Position numbers and translations under genes: made by a program
In this document: in pieces, positions 1 to 8,847 of the stretch
Numbering within the stretch: position 1 is the stretch's first letter
How the letters are laid out: every line of letters starts with the position of its first letter
Source: Nitrospirales bacterium
GTDB lineage: Bacteria; Nitrospirota; Nitrospiria; Nitrospirales; UBA8639
Direction of reading: 5' to 3'
DNA length: 47,520 bases
NCBI GenBank assembly: GCA_029261305.1
Contig: JAJDBO010000386.1
Span: 1-47,520 of the forward strand
The notes under the pieces: model-generated
The model's database searches: none
Told to the model about the DNA's origin: nothing
Seen by the model: the letters and a program-made list of their open reading frames with translations, nothing else

Positions 1-1170
1 ACGATTCGTATATTTCTTGGCAATACTCACCACCAACCGCAGATTCGCTTCGATCAACTCCGCTTTCCCTCGCTTCATCTTTTCTTCGGCTCGCTCTAAC
101 GTCAGGAGCGCCCGCTTGTATTCTTCCGAGGGCAACAACACATCTTCCTGTTCTATCCGCCGTACGGACACTTGGGCGACTTGAAAGGCTTTTATTAATT
201 TTTCTAAGGCTTCATCACTATACCCCGTCTTGCGACGAATCGCCGTATACACCGTCCGTTCTTTCGCCATCTGGCGAATCACTTTGGATGCTTCGGCTCG
301 GGGTTTTCCAATGCGCCGACAACAATCCTCAACCACCCGCTCCGCCCCGCGTAACGCCAGACCTTTCTCTTTGATCCGGCGCAAGAGCTCATCTCGCACT
401 TCGGGTTGCATATTCATCGAATCCAGCCGCTCTACAATCTGCTGCTGCACCGCCTGGATTTGTTTTTCAATCCGTGCCCGCTGAGCTTCCGAAGACTTCC
501 GCCGCTTAACATAGAAGGTAAGTAAACTTTTACCAAACCGCCGCATTTTCTCGAGTTCCGCCAATGTGCGAAGCTTAAGCTCTTCTTCGTCTGGCTCCTC
601 TTCAGTCTCTTCCTCTTCAAGTTCCTCTTCTTCAGTGGGCTCTTGAATAAGAACCAAATCTCGAACACGTAGCTCGCCTTTTTTAATGGCCAACCGTAAG
701 GCATCAAGATACATGAGGGTCATCGGCATTCCAGCAATCGCCAGCGCTAACTCATGCTTGCCATCTTCGATGCGTTTGGCTAATTCAATCTCCCCTTCTC
801 TAGTCAACAGGGAGACACTGGCCATCTCATTGAGATACAGCCGAACTGGATCATCAATTCGACTGAGAGCACCAGGGGTAAGATCGATCTCTTTTTCATT
901 GTCTTCTGAAGACTCATCGACCTCTTCCACCGTACCGATGTCAGCTGACTCGTCACTATTTTTCTCGTCGACAGGGTCAGTTTCATTGCTCATATCAGCC
1001 GACCCTTCAATGGTCTCTTCGTCAAAACCGGAAAATAAGGTAGACAACTGATCCGGCGAATCCGAATCAACCACTAATGGGCCGTTCGAATCATCATAAT
1101 TCAGTTGGTCAGGGTCTTTCTCAATTCCCGAGAGCGGTTTGACACTCCCTAAAACACTGTGCTTAGGCAT
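1..1170 (-). CDS. rpoD: RNA polymerase sigma factor RpoD (sigma-70), N-terminal part
   Basis: This is the primary sigma factor, which directs RNA polymerase to housekeeping promoters. The frame is open from ATG at 1170 to base 1 (390 codons), so regions 2.2 to 4 lie outside the window. The N-terminus is acidic. Region 1.2 starts near residue 104 (DDPVRLYLNEM, then LLTREGEIELAKRIEDG). A long, very acidic non-conserved region with Glu-rich stretches follows. The last visible residues, EANLRLVVSIAKKYTNR, are the classic start of region 2.1. A GGGGAG Shine-Dalgarno lies five bases before the ATG. The gene reads away from the polysaccharide locus and is probably just its chromosomal neighbour. The identification is firm; only the truncation limits it. 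Confidence 0.95.
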   Translation of the reverse strand, partial: MPKHSVLGSVKPLSGIEKDPDQLNYDDSNGPLVVDSDSPDQLSTLFSGFDEETIEGSADMSNETDPVDEKNSDESADIGTVEEVDESSEDNEKEIDLTPGALSRIDDPVRLYLNEMASVSLLTREGEIELAKRIEDGKHELALAIAGMPMTLMYLDALRLAIKKGELRVRDLVLIQEPTEEEELEEEETEEEPDEEELKLRTLAELEKMRRFGKSLLTFYVKRRKSSEAQRARIEKQIQAVQQQIVERLDSMNMQPEVRDELLRRIKEKGLALRGAERVVEDCCRRIGKPRAEASKVIRQMAKERTVYTAIRRKTGYSDEALEKLIKAFQVAQVSVRRIEQEDVLLPSEEYKRALLTLERAEEKMKRGKAELIEANLRLVVSIAKKYTNR

Positions 1171-1989
1171 TGTCTCTCCCCAAAAGTTAACTCAATAAAT
1201 AGAATGTAAGGTTTTTGCACAATTTTTAAAGACAAATACCAAATTGAAACATGATTTCATGACCAAAGGCCGAATAGGCTTCTCTTTTAAAATGCACAAT
1301 TGTATGATTTTGCCAGTTTGAACCCAACTCGACAATACGTATTACGCCGTAGCTAAAATGTTGAATGAGAAATCAATTGACGAGAAATACTAGGCAAAGG
1401 ATTTAGAGACGGTGATTTACATTCATGGCCTCTAATTATTATAAAATTTCATTCATTTCCGTATTCTGAAAATAGAAACGCCTCCCAAACCCGAAAGGGG
1501 TACTGTAGAAAATGTAAATGGAAAATTTTAGGAATCCAAAATTTCTATCAAGAAACATCACTCGATCACCATAGTCATAGTGACAAAACGTTATTTTATA
1601 ACAGATTATTAGTTCCAATATCAAGATTAATCGGTTACTTTAGGGTATAGCATTACTGCCGTTACTACATAATAACAACCAAGTGGAAATACAATGGGTC
1701 ATCATGAAAATGGATATTCAAAGAAATTCATGATAATGAGACCCTCCCCTATGACCCTACCCCTAATACATTTGGTTCCATCCTAATCAACAACCACGGA
1801 TATTCTTCTTAAAAAAAATCCCGAACCACAATTACGGGTTTATCTTGGAAAACTGTTTGGCCGTTAAAAATATTTCTGACATTATTTGCTAGATCCATGA
1901 AGGAAAGATCATAAGACTAATGCATATAGGCCGCCTCAAAAAAAATCCACTCGGGTTTTCCATGCCTGTGGCTTATTCGTTATTGAAAT
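1171..1989. other. Intergenic region between rpoD and the membrane-protein gene
   Basis: This is about 820 bases of AT-rich sequence between two divergent genes, so it should hold both promoters. Upstream of rpoD on the minus strand, TTGTGC (around 1222) and TATTTA (around 1201) are a possible -35/-10 pair with short 15-base spacing; this is weak. A 61-codon open frame at 1439-1624 has no ribosome binding site and unconvincing composition, so I do not call it. No tRNA, repeat family or terminator with a clear stem was found. Confidence 0.5.
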
Positions 1990-1992
1990 TTG

Positions 1993-3315
1993 ATGCAACA
2001 TCAGCAACGTGCCCCCATGAACACCCAGGCTAAACTCATTTTAAAAACTTGGTTGCCCCTGGCAGCTAGCTGGCTCTTTATGGGGTTGGAACGCCCACTT
2101 GTGAGCGCCTTTATGACAAGGCTTCAAGACCCAGAAATTAGCCTTGCCGCCTATGCCAGTGCCGTGTTTCCGCTTTCGTTGATTATTGAATCCCCTATTA
2201 TCATGCTCTTGGCTGCCTCTACTGCTTTGTCAAAAGACTGGTCCTGGTATTGTTTTCTGCGAAATTTCATGGCTGGGCTAGCAACTGTACTGACTCTTAT
2301 TCACATGTTGGTCGCCTTTACCCCACTTTTTGATTTCCTCGTGTCAGACCTCCTCAATATTCCGGATCCCATCATCGAGCCCGCACGAATCGGCATGATG
2401 CTCATGACCCCATGGACAGCCTCAATCGCGGTTCGTCGTTTCCAACAAGGAGTCTTAATCCGTTATGGCCAATCACGTTGGGTAGGTATCGGAACTGCCA
2501 TTCGACTTGTGGCATTAACAATCGGACTCATTCTTGGCCTAGGAATAGACTCGCCCTCCGGTATAGTAGTAGGGACCTTTGCTATTTCCCTTGGGGTATT
2601 GAGTGAAGCCGTATTCGTCCGCATGCGTGCGCAACCCATCCTGAACAAATTACGACTTATGCCTCCACATGAAGGCGACCCTCCCAATTTCCGAAAATTC
2701 CTTCGATTCTATATTCCCCTCGCAACCACACCACTTCTGACCCTCTTGACACTTCCGATTGCCAGTGCCGCATTGAGCCGTATGCCTTCACCCATCGATA
2801 GTTTTGCTATTTGGCCCATTCTTGGTGGGCTCGTATTCTTATTTCAGGGCATTGGACTTGCGTACCAAGAAGTGGTGGTCGCATTAATCGAAAAACCAAA
2901 TTTCTTTTTGCCGCTACGCCGATTCGCGTTTCAATTAGCCATGGGGAATAGTACTATTCTAGCCCTCATTGCCATCACTCCCCTCTCAGAGTTTTGGTTC
3001 GTGACATTATCTGGACTCCCCCTGAATTTGGCCCTGATAGGGAAAACCACTTTGTGGTTCGCCTTACTGTTACCCGCCTTAACAGTCATTGAAAGTTGGC
3101 TTCAAGGAATTCTCCTTCATGCTCACGAGACAAGAGGAATCATCGAAGCTGTGGCGCTCTATTTACTCACCACCGCAACCATTTTAGGGTGCGGGATATA
3201 CTTAGGAACCATTATGGGCATTTACATGGGATACTTGGCTTCGGTCTGTGGCCTCACCATGCAAACCCTCTGGCTTGGTTTTCGCTGTCGACAATTCGTG
3301 AAGCGGAAAGGGTAA
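1993..3315 (+). CDS. Polytopic inner-membrane protein, MOP/ANK-like transporter candidate
   Basis: This is a protein of about 440 residues with roughly ten to twelve hydrophobic segments spread over its whole length and short charged loops. That plan resembles the MOP superfamily (MATE, Wzx flippase) and the related ANK pyrophosphate-transporter-like proteins. A short N-terminal segment (LPLAASWLFMGLERPLVSAF) is followed by a conserved-looking stretch with many Pro, Gly and Ser residues. No catalytic motif is visible. The start is uncertain: TTG at 1990, ATG at 1993 and ATG at 2017 are all in frame and none has a clear ribosome binding site. It is the only plus-strand intact gene left of the polysaccharide locus and converges with the XRE gene. 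A role in lipid-linked sugar flipping is possible but only inferred from its fold type and position. Confidence 0.7.
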   Translation: MQHQQRAPMNTQAKLILKTWLPLAASWLFMGLERPLVSAFMTRLQDPEISLAAYASAVFPLSLIIESPIIMLLAASTALSKDWSWYCFLRNFMAGLATVLTLIHMLVAFTPLFDFLVSDLLNIPDPIIEPARIGMMLMTPWTASIAVRRFQQGVLIRYGQSRWVGIGTAIRLVALTIGLILGLGIDSPSGIVVGTFAISLGVLSEAVFVRMRAQPILNKLRLMPPHEGDPPNFRKFLRFYIPLATTPLLTLLTLPIASAALSRMPSPIDSFAIWPILGGLVFLFQGIGLAYQEVVVALIEKPNFFLPLRRFAFQLAMGNSTILALIAITPLSEFWFVTLSGLPLNLALIGKTTLWFALLLPALTVIESWLQGILLHAHETRGIIEAVALYLLTTATILGCGIYLGTIMGIYMGYLASVCGLTMQTLWLGFRCRQFVKRKG

Positions 3316-3374
3316 AGAATGAAACGAAGATAGTTGAGGAAGGAAAAACCAACGACGACCGAAGAAATACTGAG

Positions 3375-3842
3375 TTAATCGTTGGGCGGTTCAAAATGTC
3401 CGGAGGGTCGAGTCTGCCAAGGAACCGTAGCGGTTCGGGCTTGCTTGAGAAGGCTTTTGAGATTAACTTCGGCAGCTCGGATGAGCTTGGGTTCCCCATG
3501 ACGAAGCAATGATGTCAATAGCACATACATGTCCTGCTCCATTTGGTTTCCACGAAGGATGCGTTCGGTGACAGGATCCGGGGAATCGAGATCGGGATAA
3601 AGGGATTCCTCGCCATCTGGATCGCCAAGTAATAATTCTATGGCCTTCGGAGTGCTATAGAGCCAAGCCGGTGGAACTGCAAGGCCCTTGGCTAGAGCCT
3701 CAACCATGGATACTGGTGGATCAAGAGCACCGGTCTCAACAGCTTCAATGGTGGAAGAATCCACTCCAGATTCAGTGGCCAATTTGGAGGTTGAATATTG
3801 ACGAGCCTTGCGCCAAGCCTGAAGTGATTGATTAAGTGGCAT
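3375..3842 (-). CDS. XRE-family helix-turn-helix regulator
   Basis: This is a 155-residue protein whose first 60 residues form an XRE/Cro-type helix-turn-helix (LQAWRKARQYSTSKLATESG, then a recognition-helix-like VDSSTIEAVETG). The rest is acidic and then basic, without a recognisable sensor domain. It should bind DNA as a dimer. It converges with the membrane-protein gene 59 bases away and lies upstream of nothing on its own strand, so it is probably monocistronic. A perfect 21-base palindrome begins 15 bases before its ATG, which suggests autoregulation. Whether it also controls the polysaccharide locus, whose last gene ends 408 bases away, cannot be told from sequence. Confidence 0.75.
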   Translation of the reverse strand: MPLNQSLQAWRKARQYSTSKLATESGVDSSTIEAVETGALDPPVSMVEALAKGLAVPPAWLYSTPKAIELLLGDPDGEESLYPDLDSPDPVTERILRGNQMEQDMYVLLTSLLRHGEPKLIRAAEVNLKSLLKQARTATVPWQTRPSGHFEPPND

Positions 3843-3856
3843 AATTGGAGATCATA

Positions 3857-3877
3857 ACGAAGGCGAGTCGCCTTCGT
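3857..3877. promoter_or_regulatory. Perfect palindrome upstream of the XRE gene, candidate operator
   Basis: Ten bases (acgaaggcga), one central g, then the exact reverse complement. It lies 15 bases upstream of the XRE start codon at 3842, where a repressor would overlap the promoter or 5' leader. XRE proteins commonly bind short palindromes next to their own gene. It could also be one copy of a genome-wide REP-like element. I saw no second copy in this window. Confidence 0.45.
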
Positions 3878-4250
3878 CTACCCATTCCTTATTGAAGATT
3901 ATGGGTTTGTACAAAACACTGTGTAACTGGTTATTTTCTATGATTACATTTCAGGAGGAAAGGCCCAATTTAAAAAGGAAGAAACAAAGTAGAAAATTAG
4001 AAAATAGGGACGGTTTCAACCCGGGAACAGTAGTTGGCTATCTTGAAGGATAGAAATACAGGTGGGCGATGGAATGGGCGGGTGATCAAAGTTGTGGCCG
4101 ATTAGATTCCGTTGGATACAAACGGACAATCATCCTGTACCAAGGCAACGAATAGCCCTTCCAATTTCTCCAAAAATCCCCTCATTCAAGGTTTGAAATT
4201 TCGCGTTCCTCAGCTTTACGTCCAAGAAGCCTTTGAATCCTGAGCATTTC
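3878..4250. other. Intergenic gap after the last gene of the locus
   Basis: About 370 bases between the XRE promoter and the 3' end of the transferase/dehydratase fusion. No open frame with coding character and no stem followed by a T run was found, so the end of the long minus-strand transcription unit is not visible as an intrinsic terminator. Confidence 0.4.
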
Positions 4251-6767
4251 CTAGGAAGCAGCTTTCGTCTTGATATTATCAGGGGTTTGGAAAGTGGGAA
4301 CTATATCCTGCAACCATTTAGTAACATAAAAAGGATTCTTCGAGGCAGCGGCCACTTCAAATTCCATAATTTTCTTCAAAAGGTTTTGTGATTCTGGATA
4401 TTGCCCATTGAGAACACGGTAAATTTTTTCGGCCGAAGAGGGTTTCACTCTTTCACCCTCCCCAACAAGCTCTTCATAGAGTTTTTCTCCTGGGCGAAGA
4501 CCGACAAAGGAAATTGGAATTTCAATTTCTGGGATAAATCCTGAGAGGCGAATAAGATTACGCGCTAGGTCAAATACCTTCACCTGCTCGCCCATCTCAA
4601 GGACATATAAAGCACCTTGCTCGCCCAAAGTGGCAGCTTGGAGAACTAAATGAACCGCTTCTGGGATCAACATAAAGTAGCGACGCATCTCCGGATGGGT
4701 TACCGTTACAGGACCTCCAGCTTCGATTTGAGCCTTAAATGCCGGAACAACACTTCCATTGCTTCCCAACACATTCCCAAATCGAACAACCGTAAAACAG
4801 GTTTTGGACCGCTTAGCAATATTTTGGACAACCATTTCAGCAACTCGTTTCGTCGCTCCCATGACGCTGGTCGGGTTGACAGCTTTATCCGTCGAAATTA
4901 GCACGAATCGCTCGACACCAAATCGGTCGGATGTCATTGCCACGGTTTGCGTCCCAAAAACATTGTTTTTAATGGCCTCGCAGGGATTCATTTCCATTAA
5001 TGGAACATGTTTATGTGCGGCCGCATGAAAAACGAGTTGAGGACGATGCTTAGCCATAATGTCTTCTAATCGTTCACGGTCCGTCACGTCCCCAATAACA
5101 GGATAAATTGGGGGCCGACCCACTAAGTTTTGCAATTCCATTTGAATACTATGCAAGCTGTTTTCATACCGCTCATACAACACTAGTTCTTGTGGGTTGA
5201 AGCTAATAATTTGCCGGCATAACTCAGAACCAATCGACCCGCCAGCACCAGTCACGAGCACCCGCTTGCCTTGCACGAGGTCACGGACCTGTTCCGTTTC
5301 CATATAGACTGGAGGACGCCCTAACAAATCTTCAATGGCTAGTGGTCGGATTTGTTTCACACCCACATGACATTCCAAAAGCTCATGCACACTGGGCAGG
5401 GTTTTGATTGGTATATTCCAGGATTGTAACGCGAGTACAATCCGACGCCGAATGGACGAATCGGCATTGGGAATGGCTAATAAGATTTCGTCTGGGCAGT
5501 AGGTTTCCAAAATATTGGAAAGGTCATCACAGGTTCCCAAGACTCTAATGCCATGAATCCTTTGCCCAACTTTATTCACATCATCATCCAAAAACCCAAT
5601 CGGCAAATAGGAAGATTCCGCATGCCGATGCATATCCCGGACAATCATTTCTCCTGCATCACCCGCTCCCACAATGAGCACGCGTTTTTCGCTTTGTGGC
5701 ACCACCACTCCCCGGACGAATCGTCTGGTTAAACGAACCCCTCCCAACATAACTATGAGGAGGAGCGCATCGATAAGGATGACCGAAATCGGGTACTGCC
5801 CGCCCCAAGGTCCGTAATGCATCAATAGGAAAAAGGCGCTTGAACTGACAGTCACCGCACCCAAAATATTTTTAAGATCCCACAGACCAGTATATTTCCA
5901 TAATCCTTGGTACAGCCGAAAAGGAATAAAGGCCAAACATCGCAAAGCGATCAGCCAGGGCAGTGTTGTCAGAAAAAGAGCCATGGCTGTTTCTGGAATC
6001 CCCCCATCAAACCTCAACCAAAAAGCAAAATAGTTCGCCAAACCCACGAGAGCAAGATGAATCAAAATAACAATGGGCCGACGATAGGTAGACAGCACAT
6101 GACGGACACCAGAATCTTTCCGGGCACGACTACGGGGCTTACCATTTTCTTCTGGAAGTCGAAAGAGGATTCCTTCAAATCCACATAGCCGAAGAATAGT
6201 TTCTCCTATCAACAAAAGGTCATGGAAAAATGAAAACTGAAACGCATAGAACTTTCCCAATCGCAATTTATCGGGAAGAATATGTTCAATATATTCTTGT
6301 TCTGGATTGGAACTGGCTCCAAGTAGATTTTGCTCATCTAAATATTTCAGACTCGCCAAATCCGTTAATCCTGGCCGAACCCGCAACACATCCTGATATT
6401 CCCGCTGAAAAAGTTCGACAAAGTGAGGAACTTCGGGTCTGGGGCCAACAAAACTCATATCTCCTTTGAGAATATTGACGAGTTGTGGAAGCTCATCTAA
6501 TTTCAATTTTCGAAGAACACGTCCGATTCTCGTCATTCGAGCATCAGCACCGATCGTAAGGTGCCCACCATTTTCTTGAGCATTGAGGCTCATCGTACGG
6601 AATTTCAACAAGACAAATCGCTGAAATCTTCGTCCGACACGGGTTTGTTGAAAAATAACCGGACCAGGTGAGTCACATCGAATCAGAATTGCCACAATAG
6701 CCAATACTGGGGAAAGAAGAGCGAGACCTAACGTAGCGAAGAGTGCATCAAAAGTTCGTTTTATCAT
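4251..6767 (-). CDS. Fused phosphoglycosyl transferase and NDP-sugar 4,6-dehydratase
   Basis: 838 residues combine two enzymes normally made separately. Residues 1-200 are a monotopic phosphoglycosyl transferase (PglC/WcaJ C-terminal type): N-terminal hydrophobic helix, then the catalytic Asp-Glu pair D91-E92 in KLDELPQLVNIL, and FVGPRPE. It would move a sugar phosphate from UDP-sugar to polyprenyl phosphate at the inner membrane. Residues 230-345 hold four hydrophobic segments, followed by a first Rossmann domain (VLIVGAGDAGE at 363) and a second (VTGAGGSIGSE, about 505-515), as in PglF/WbpM dehydratases. The active-site set T626, D627, K628 and M636 matches the Met-type long dehydratases. 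It starts by ATGA overlap with the aminotransferase upstream, so dehydration, amination and priming are encoded together. The product is probably a diamino- or amino-dideoxyhexose primer; the exact sugar is unknown. Confidence 0.9.
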   Translation of the reverse strand: MIKRTFDALFATLGLALLSPVLAIVAILIRCDSPGPVIFQQTRVGRRFQRFVLLKFRTMSLNAQENGGHLTIGADARMTRIGRVLRKLKLDELPQLVNILKGDMSFVGPRPEVPHFVELFQREYQDVLRVRPGLTDLASLKYLDEQNLLGASSNPEQEYIEHILPDKLRLGKFYAFQFSFFHDLLLIGETILRLCGFEGILFRLPEENGKPRSRARKDSGVRHVLSTYRRPIVILIHLALVGLANYFAFWLRFDGGIPETAMALFLTTLPWLIALRCLAFIPFRLYQGLWKYTGLWDLKNILGAVTVSSSAFFLLMHYGPWGGQYPISVILIDALLLIVMLGGVRLTRRFVRGVVVPQSEKRVLIVGAGDAGEMIVRDMHRHAESSYLPIGFLDDDVNKVGQRIHGIRVLGTCDDLSNILETYCPDEILLAIPNADSSIRRRIVLALQSWNIPIKTLPSVHELLECHVGVKQIRPLAIEDLLGRPPVYMETEQVRDLVQGKRVLVTGAGGSIGSELCRQIISFNPQELVLYERYENSLHSIQMELQNLVGRPPIYPVIGDVTDRERLEDIMAKHRPQLVFHAAAHKHVPLMEMNPCEAIKNNVFGTQTVAMTSDRFGVERFVLISTDKAVNPTSVMGATKRVAEMVVQNIAKRSKTCFTVVRFGNVLGSNGSVVPAFKAQIEAGGPVTVTHPEMRRYFMLIPEAVHLVLQAATLGEQGALYVLEMGEQVKVFDLARNLIRLSGFIPEIEIPISFVGLRPGEKLYEELVGEGERVKPSSAEKIYRVLNGQYPESQNLLKKIMEFEVAAASKNPFYVTKWLQDIVPTFQTPDNIKTKAAS

Positions 6768-7963
6768 CGTCGATTATCTCGAATGATTTCATGGACCACT
6801 TCGATGACATACTCCACATCTGCTTCTGTCATCTTTGGGTAAATGGGTAAAGAAATTATCCGTTCAAAACATCCTCGGGCAGTGGGAAAGTCTTCCACTT
6901 GATACCCATAGGCGTTTTGATAAAACGGATGAAAGTGCAAAGGAATAAAATGGACACTCGTGCCAATGTTGTAACTTTTCATTCGTTCAATGAATTCATT
7001 CCGACCTATTCGCAAATGTTCAAGATCCAATTGAATCACATACAGATGCCACGAATGCTGAATATTGTGCGCTACGGGTGGGCACATGATTTCAGGTAAA
7101 TCTCTAAACCCTTGAGTGTACAGCGAGGCATAATATTCACGTGTTTTCTGAAATTGTTCGCACTTTTTTAACTGTTCAATGCCCAGACTAGCCGCAAGGT
7201 CCGTCAGGTTATACTTATGCCCGGCATGGTGAATATCATAACTCCATGATCCGTTCGCGCTGTACCGGTTCCACGCATTTCGACTGATTCCATGTAAACT
7301 CATCATTCTCATGCGGTTTGCCCATTCTTCGTTTTGGGTGGTGGCCATCCCGCCTTCGCCGGTCGTAATAGTCTTGGTCGCATAAAATGAGAAACAGGTA
7401 ATATCTCCAATCGATCCAATCGGGGCCCCTTGATACCACGCTGGAAGACAATGCGCCGCATCTTCAATCACCTTTAAATTGTAGGCCTTGGCTATCTCCA
7501 TGAGTGGGATCATTTCGCATGGATGTCCGGCAAAATGAACTGGAATAATCGCCTTAGTTTTTGGCGTAATGAGTTTTTCAATTTGATTGACATCCAGGGT
7601 CAAATCATCGTAGCAACAATCAATCAAAACGGGCTTCGCCCCCAAATACGTCACGACCTCCCCGGTTGCAGCGAAAGTCATCGTAGGTACGATGACTTCA
7701 TCACCGGGTTCCACGCCAATTGCCTCTAAGGCCAAATGCAGCGCAGCGGTGCAAGAATTTAATGCCACGGCATGTCGCGCTCCGACCTTGGCCTTAAAAT
7801 CTGCCTCAAACTGATTAACCTTTCCTCCAGTAGTGAGCCAACCTGAACGAAGGGTTTCGACGACAGCTTCAATTTCTTCCTCGCCTATCGACGGAAGATG
7901 ATAGGGAAGAAAATCGTCCTTTATTTGTAAGAGAGAGGGAACTACAGAACTTGGCTTAATCAT
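6764..7963 (-). CDS. DegT/DnrJ/EryC1/StrS sugar aminotransferase
   Basis: This is a 399-residue PLP-dependent aminotransferase that converts a 4-keto sugar nucleotide to a 4-amino sugar. The PLP lysine is K197 in FYATKTITTGEGG, the Asp-His pocket is VIEDAAHCLPA near residue 166, and the N-terminal GWLTTGGKVNQFEADF is typical of the family. The length is normal. The ATG at 7963 has GAGG seven bases upstream. Its stop overlaps the start of the transferase/dehydratase fusion by four bases, so the two are probably translationally coupled. The keto product of that dehydratase is the natural substrate, giving a bacillosamine-like amino sugar. No acetyltransferase sits next to them; the nearest candidate is the hexapeptide acyltransferase at 14.0 kb. 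Confidence 0.92.
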   Translation of the reverse strand: MIKPSSVVPSLLQIKDDFLPYHLPSIGEEEIEAVVETLRSGWLTTGGKVNQFEADFKAKVGARHAVALNSCTAALHLALEAIGVEPGDEVIVPTMTFAATGEVVTYLGAKPVLIDCCYDDLTLDVNQIEKLITPKTKAIIPVHFAGHPCEMIPLMEIAKAYNLKVIEDAAHCLPAWYQGAPIGSIGDITCFSFYATKTITTGEGGMATTQNEEWANRMRMMSLHGISRNAWNRYSANGSWSYDIHHAGHKYNLTDLAASLGIEQLKKCEQFQKTREYYASLYTQGFRDLPEIMCPPVAHNIQHSWHLYVIQLDLEHLRIGRNEFIERMKSYNIGTSVHFIPLHFHPFYQNAYGYQVEDFPTARGCFERIISLPIYPKMTEADVEYVIEVVHEIIRDNRR

Positions 7964-8492
7964 AAATCCTCATCGTGAGGGCACAGCTCAGATTAGCAAT
8001 CCCTACGGCTTTCAACGTTGCCAATAAAGTAAAAAAAGGTTCAGCAATCAAAAACAACTTCATGTAAATGTAATGACCTTGGAGCGAATACGAAATACGA
8101 CAACTAACGTATAGATTGGCTTCCTCTCGCATGGGAGCGAGGGGAAATAAGCGGTGCGATGAAAGTTTAGGAAAGAGAAGAAAGAAAAAAAGAAGTTCTA
8201 TCGAGAAGCGGTTGCAGAATTCATTGCGAGCCTTAAAGACTCTGCCTAGCTGATTACTCCAACGTGTAGAAAAGCGTCTCTGGGGCTATGTAACCGAACA
8301 GGGCGAAAGCGACCTGGCACGATCTCTTTATTTAGAGAAAAGTACCCTGCCTCGTCAAAATTTCTAAGGATTACCACCGCAACTCGTATCAGGAGAGATG
8401 TATTGTCTTCCCAATTTTTTTGGCGGAAATGACGGTTCGTAGGGATCAGAAATCCCTCAAAAAAAATAAAAGGCTTAGGAGAGGAGAAAGCA
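7964..8492. other. Intergenic gap upstream of the aminotransferase
   Basis: About 530 bases without a convincing gene. A 97-codon minus-strand frame at 8246-8539 overlaps the dehydrogenase fragment and shows no family signature. The stretch is long enough to contain a promoter for the aminotransferase-fusion pair, but I cannot point to one. A short five-base-pair stem near 8125-8142 is the only secondary-structure signal. Confidence 0.4.
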
Positions 8493-8789
8493 TTATTCTC
8501 TATTCTTTTGAATTTCTTTAGTTCCATTACCTGTATCAAAAATCACAGGTGCATGTTGAGTGATCATCTCATAATCAAAGGAAGAATGCCCAGTTAGAAT
8601 TATTACGCCATCACAGATCCTTAAGAATGTTGAAATAATGTGATGATTTTCATATTGGGTTCCATTCACCATGAGACTTGGTGTGAACGGATCGAAGTAA
8701 TGGAGAGCAGCCCCCTCTCTTTGCAGCAACTTCATGACTTTAGTTGAGGGAGACTCTCAAGGATCCTAAAGCAAAGCGGACGTTGTACC
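8493..8789 (-). pseudogene. 3' fragment of a nucleotide-sugar dehydrogenase gene
   Basis: The reading frame matches the C-terminal NAD/UDP-binding domain of the intact dehydrogenase at 12043-13347. Both contain ESP-TKVM-LLQ-EGA, then DPF-PSL, HS-FDYEMI, and VFDT-NGT. The similarity continues upstream of the only ATG (8735) but crosses two in-frame stops: TAG and TGA stand where the intact copy has the Glu and Arg codons of EDPRES. Further upstream the match fades. The fragment therefore has no intact 5' part and is a relic of a second dehydrogenase gene. It lies directly downstream of the GT-C-like gene and may mark the edge of a cassette exchanged by recombination between dehydrogenase genes. 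Confidence 0.85.
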
Positions 8790-8847
8790 TTAAACCAGTT
8801 ATAGGGGTTTTGGGTTAAATTCTCCTGAATGATAAACCAATGTCATT

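Noticed and set aside
686..1051. 121-codon plus frame inside rpoD
   Set aside because: Antisense to the acidic N-terminal part of RpoD; Ser-rich translation is the mirror of Glu/Asp codons.
1439..1624. 61-codon minus frame upstream of rpoD
   Set aside because: No ribosome binding site, AT-driven composition (many Phe, Tyr, Ile), no motif.
1820..1856. CCCG/CGGG stem followed by T8 on the minus strand
   Set aside because: Stem of only four base pairs, and no minus-strand gene ends nearby that it could terminate.
4185..4250. In-frame continuation beyond the TAG of the transferase/dehydratase fusion
   Set aside because: About 22 more open codons follow, but they do not match the conserved end of dehydratases and the protein already has its normal length.
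8246..8539. 97-codon minus frame after the dehydrogenase relic
   Set aside because: It overlaps the relic in another frame, has no start signal and no recognisable family.
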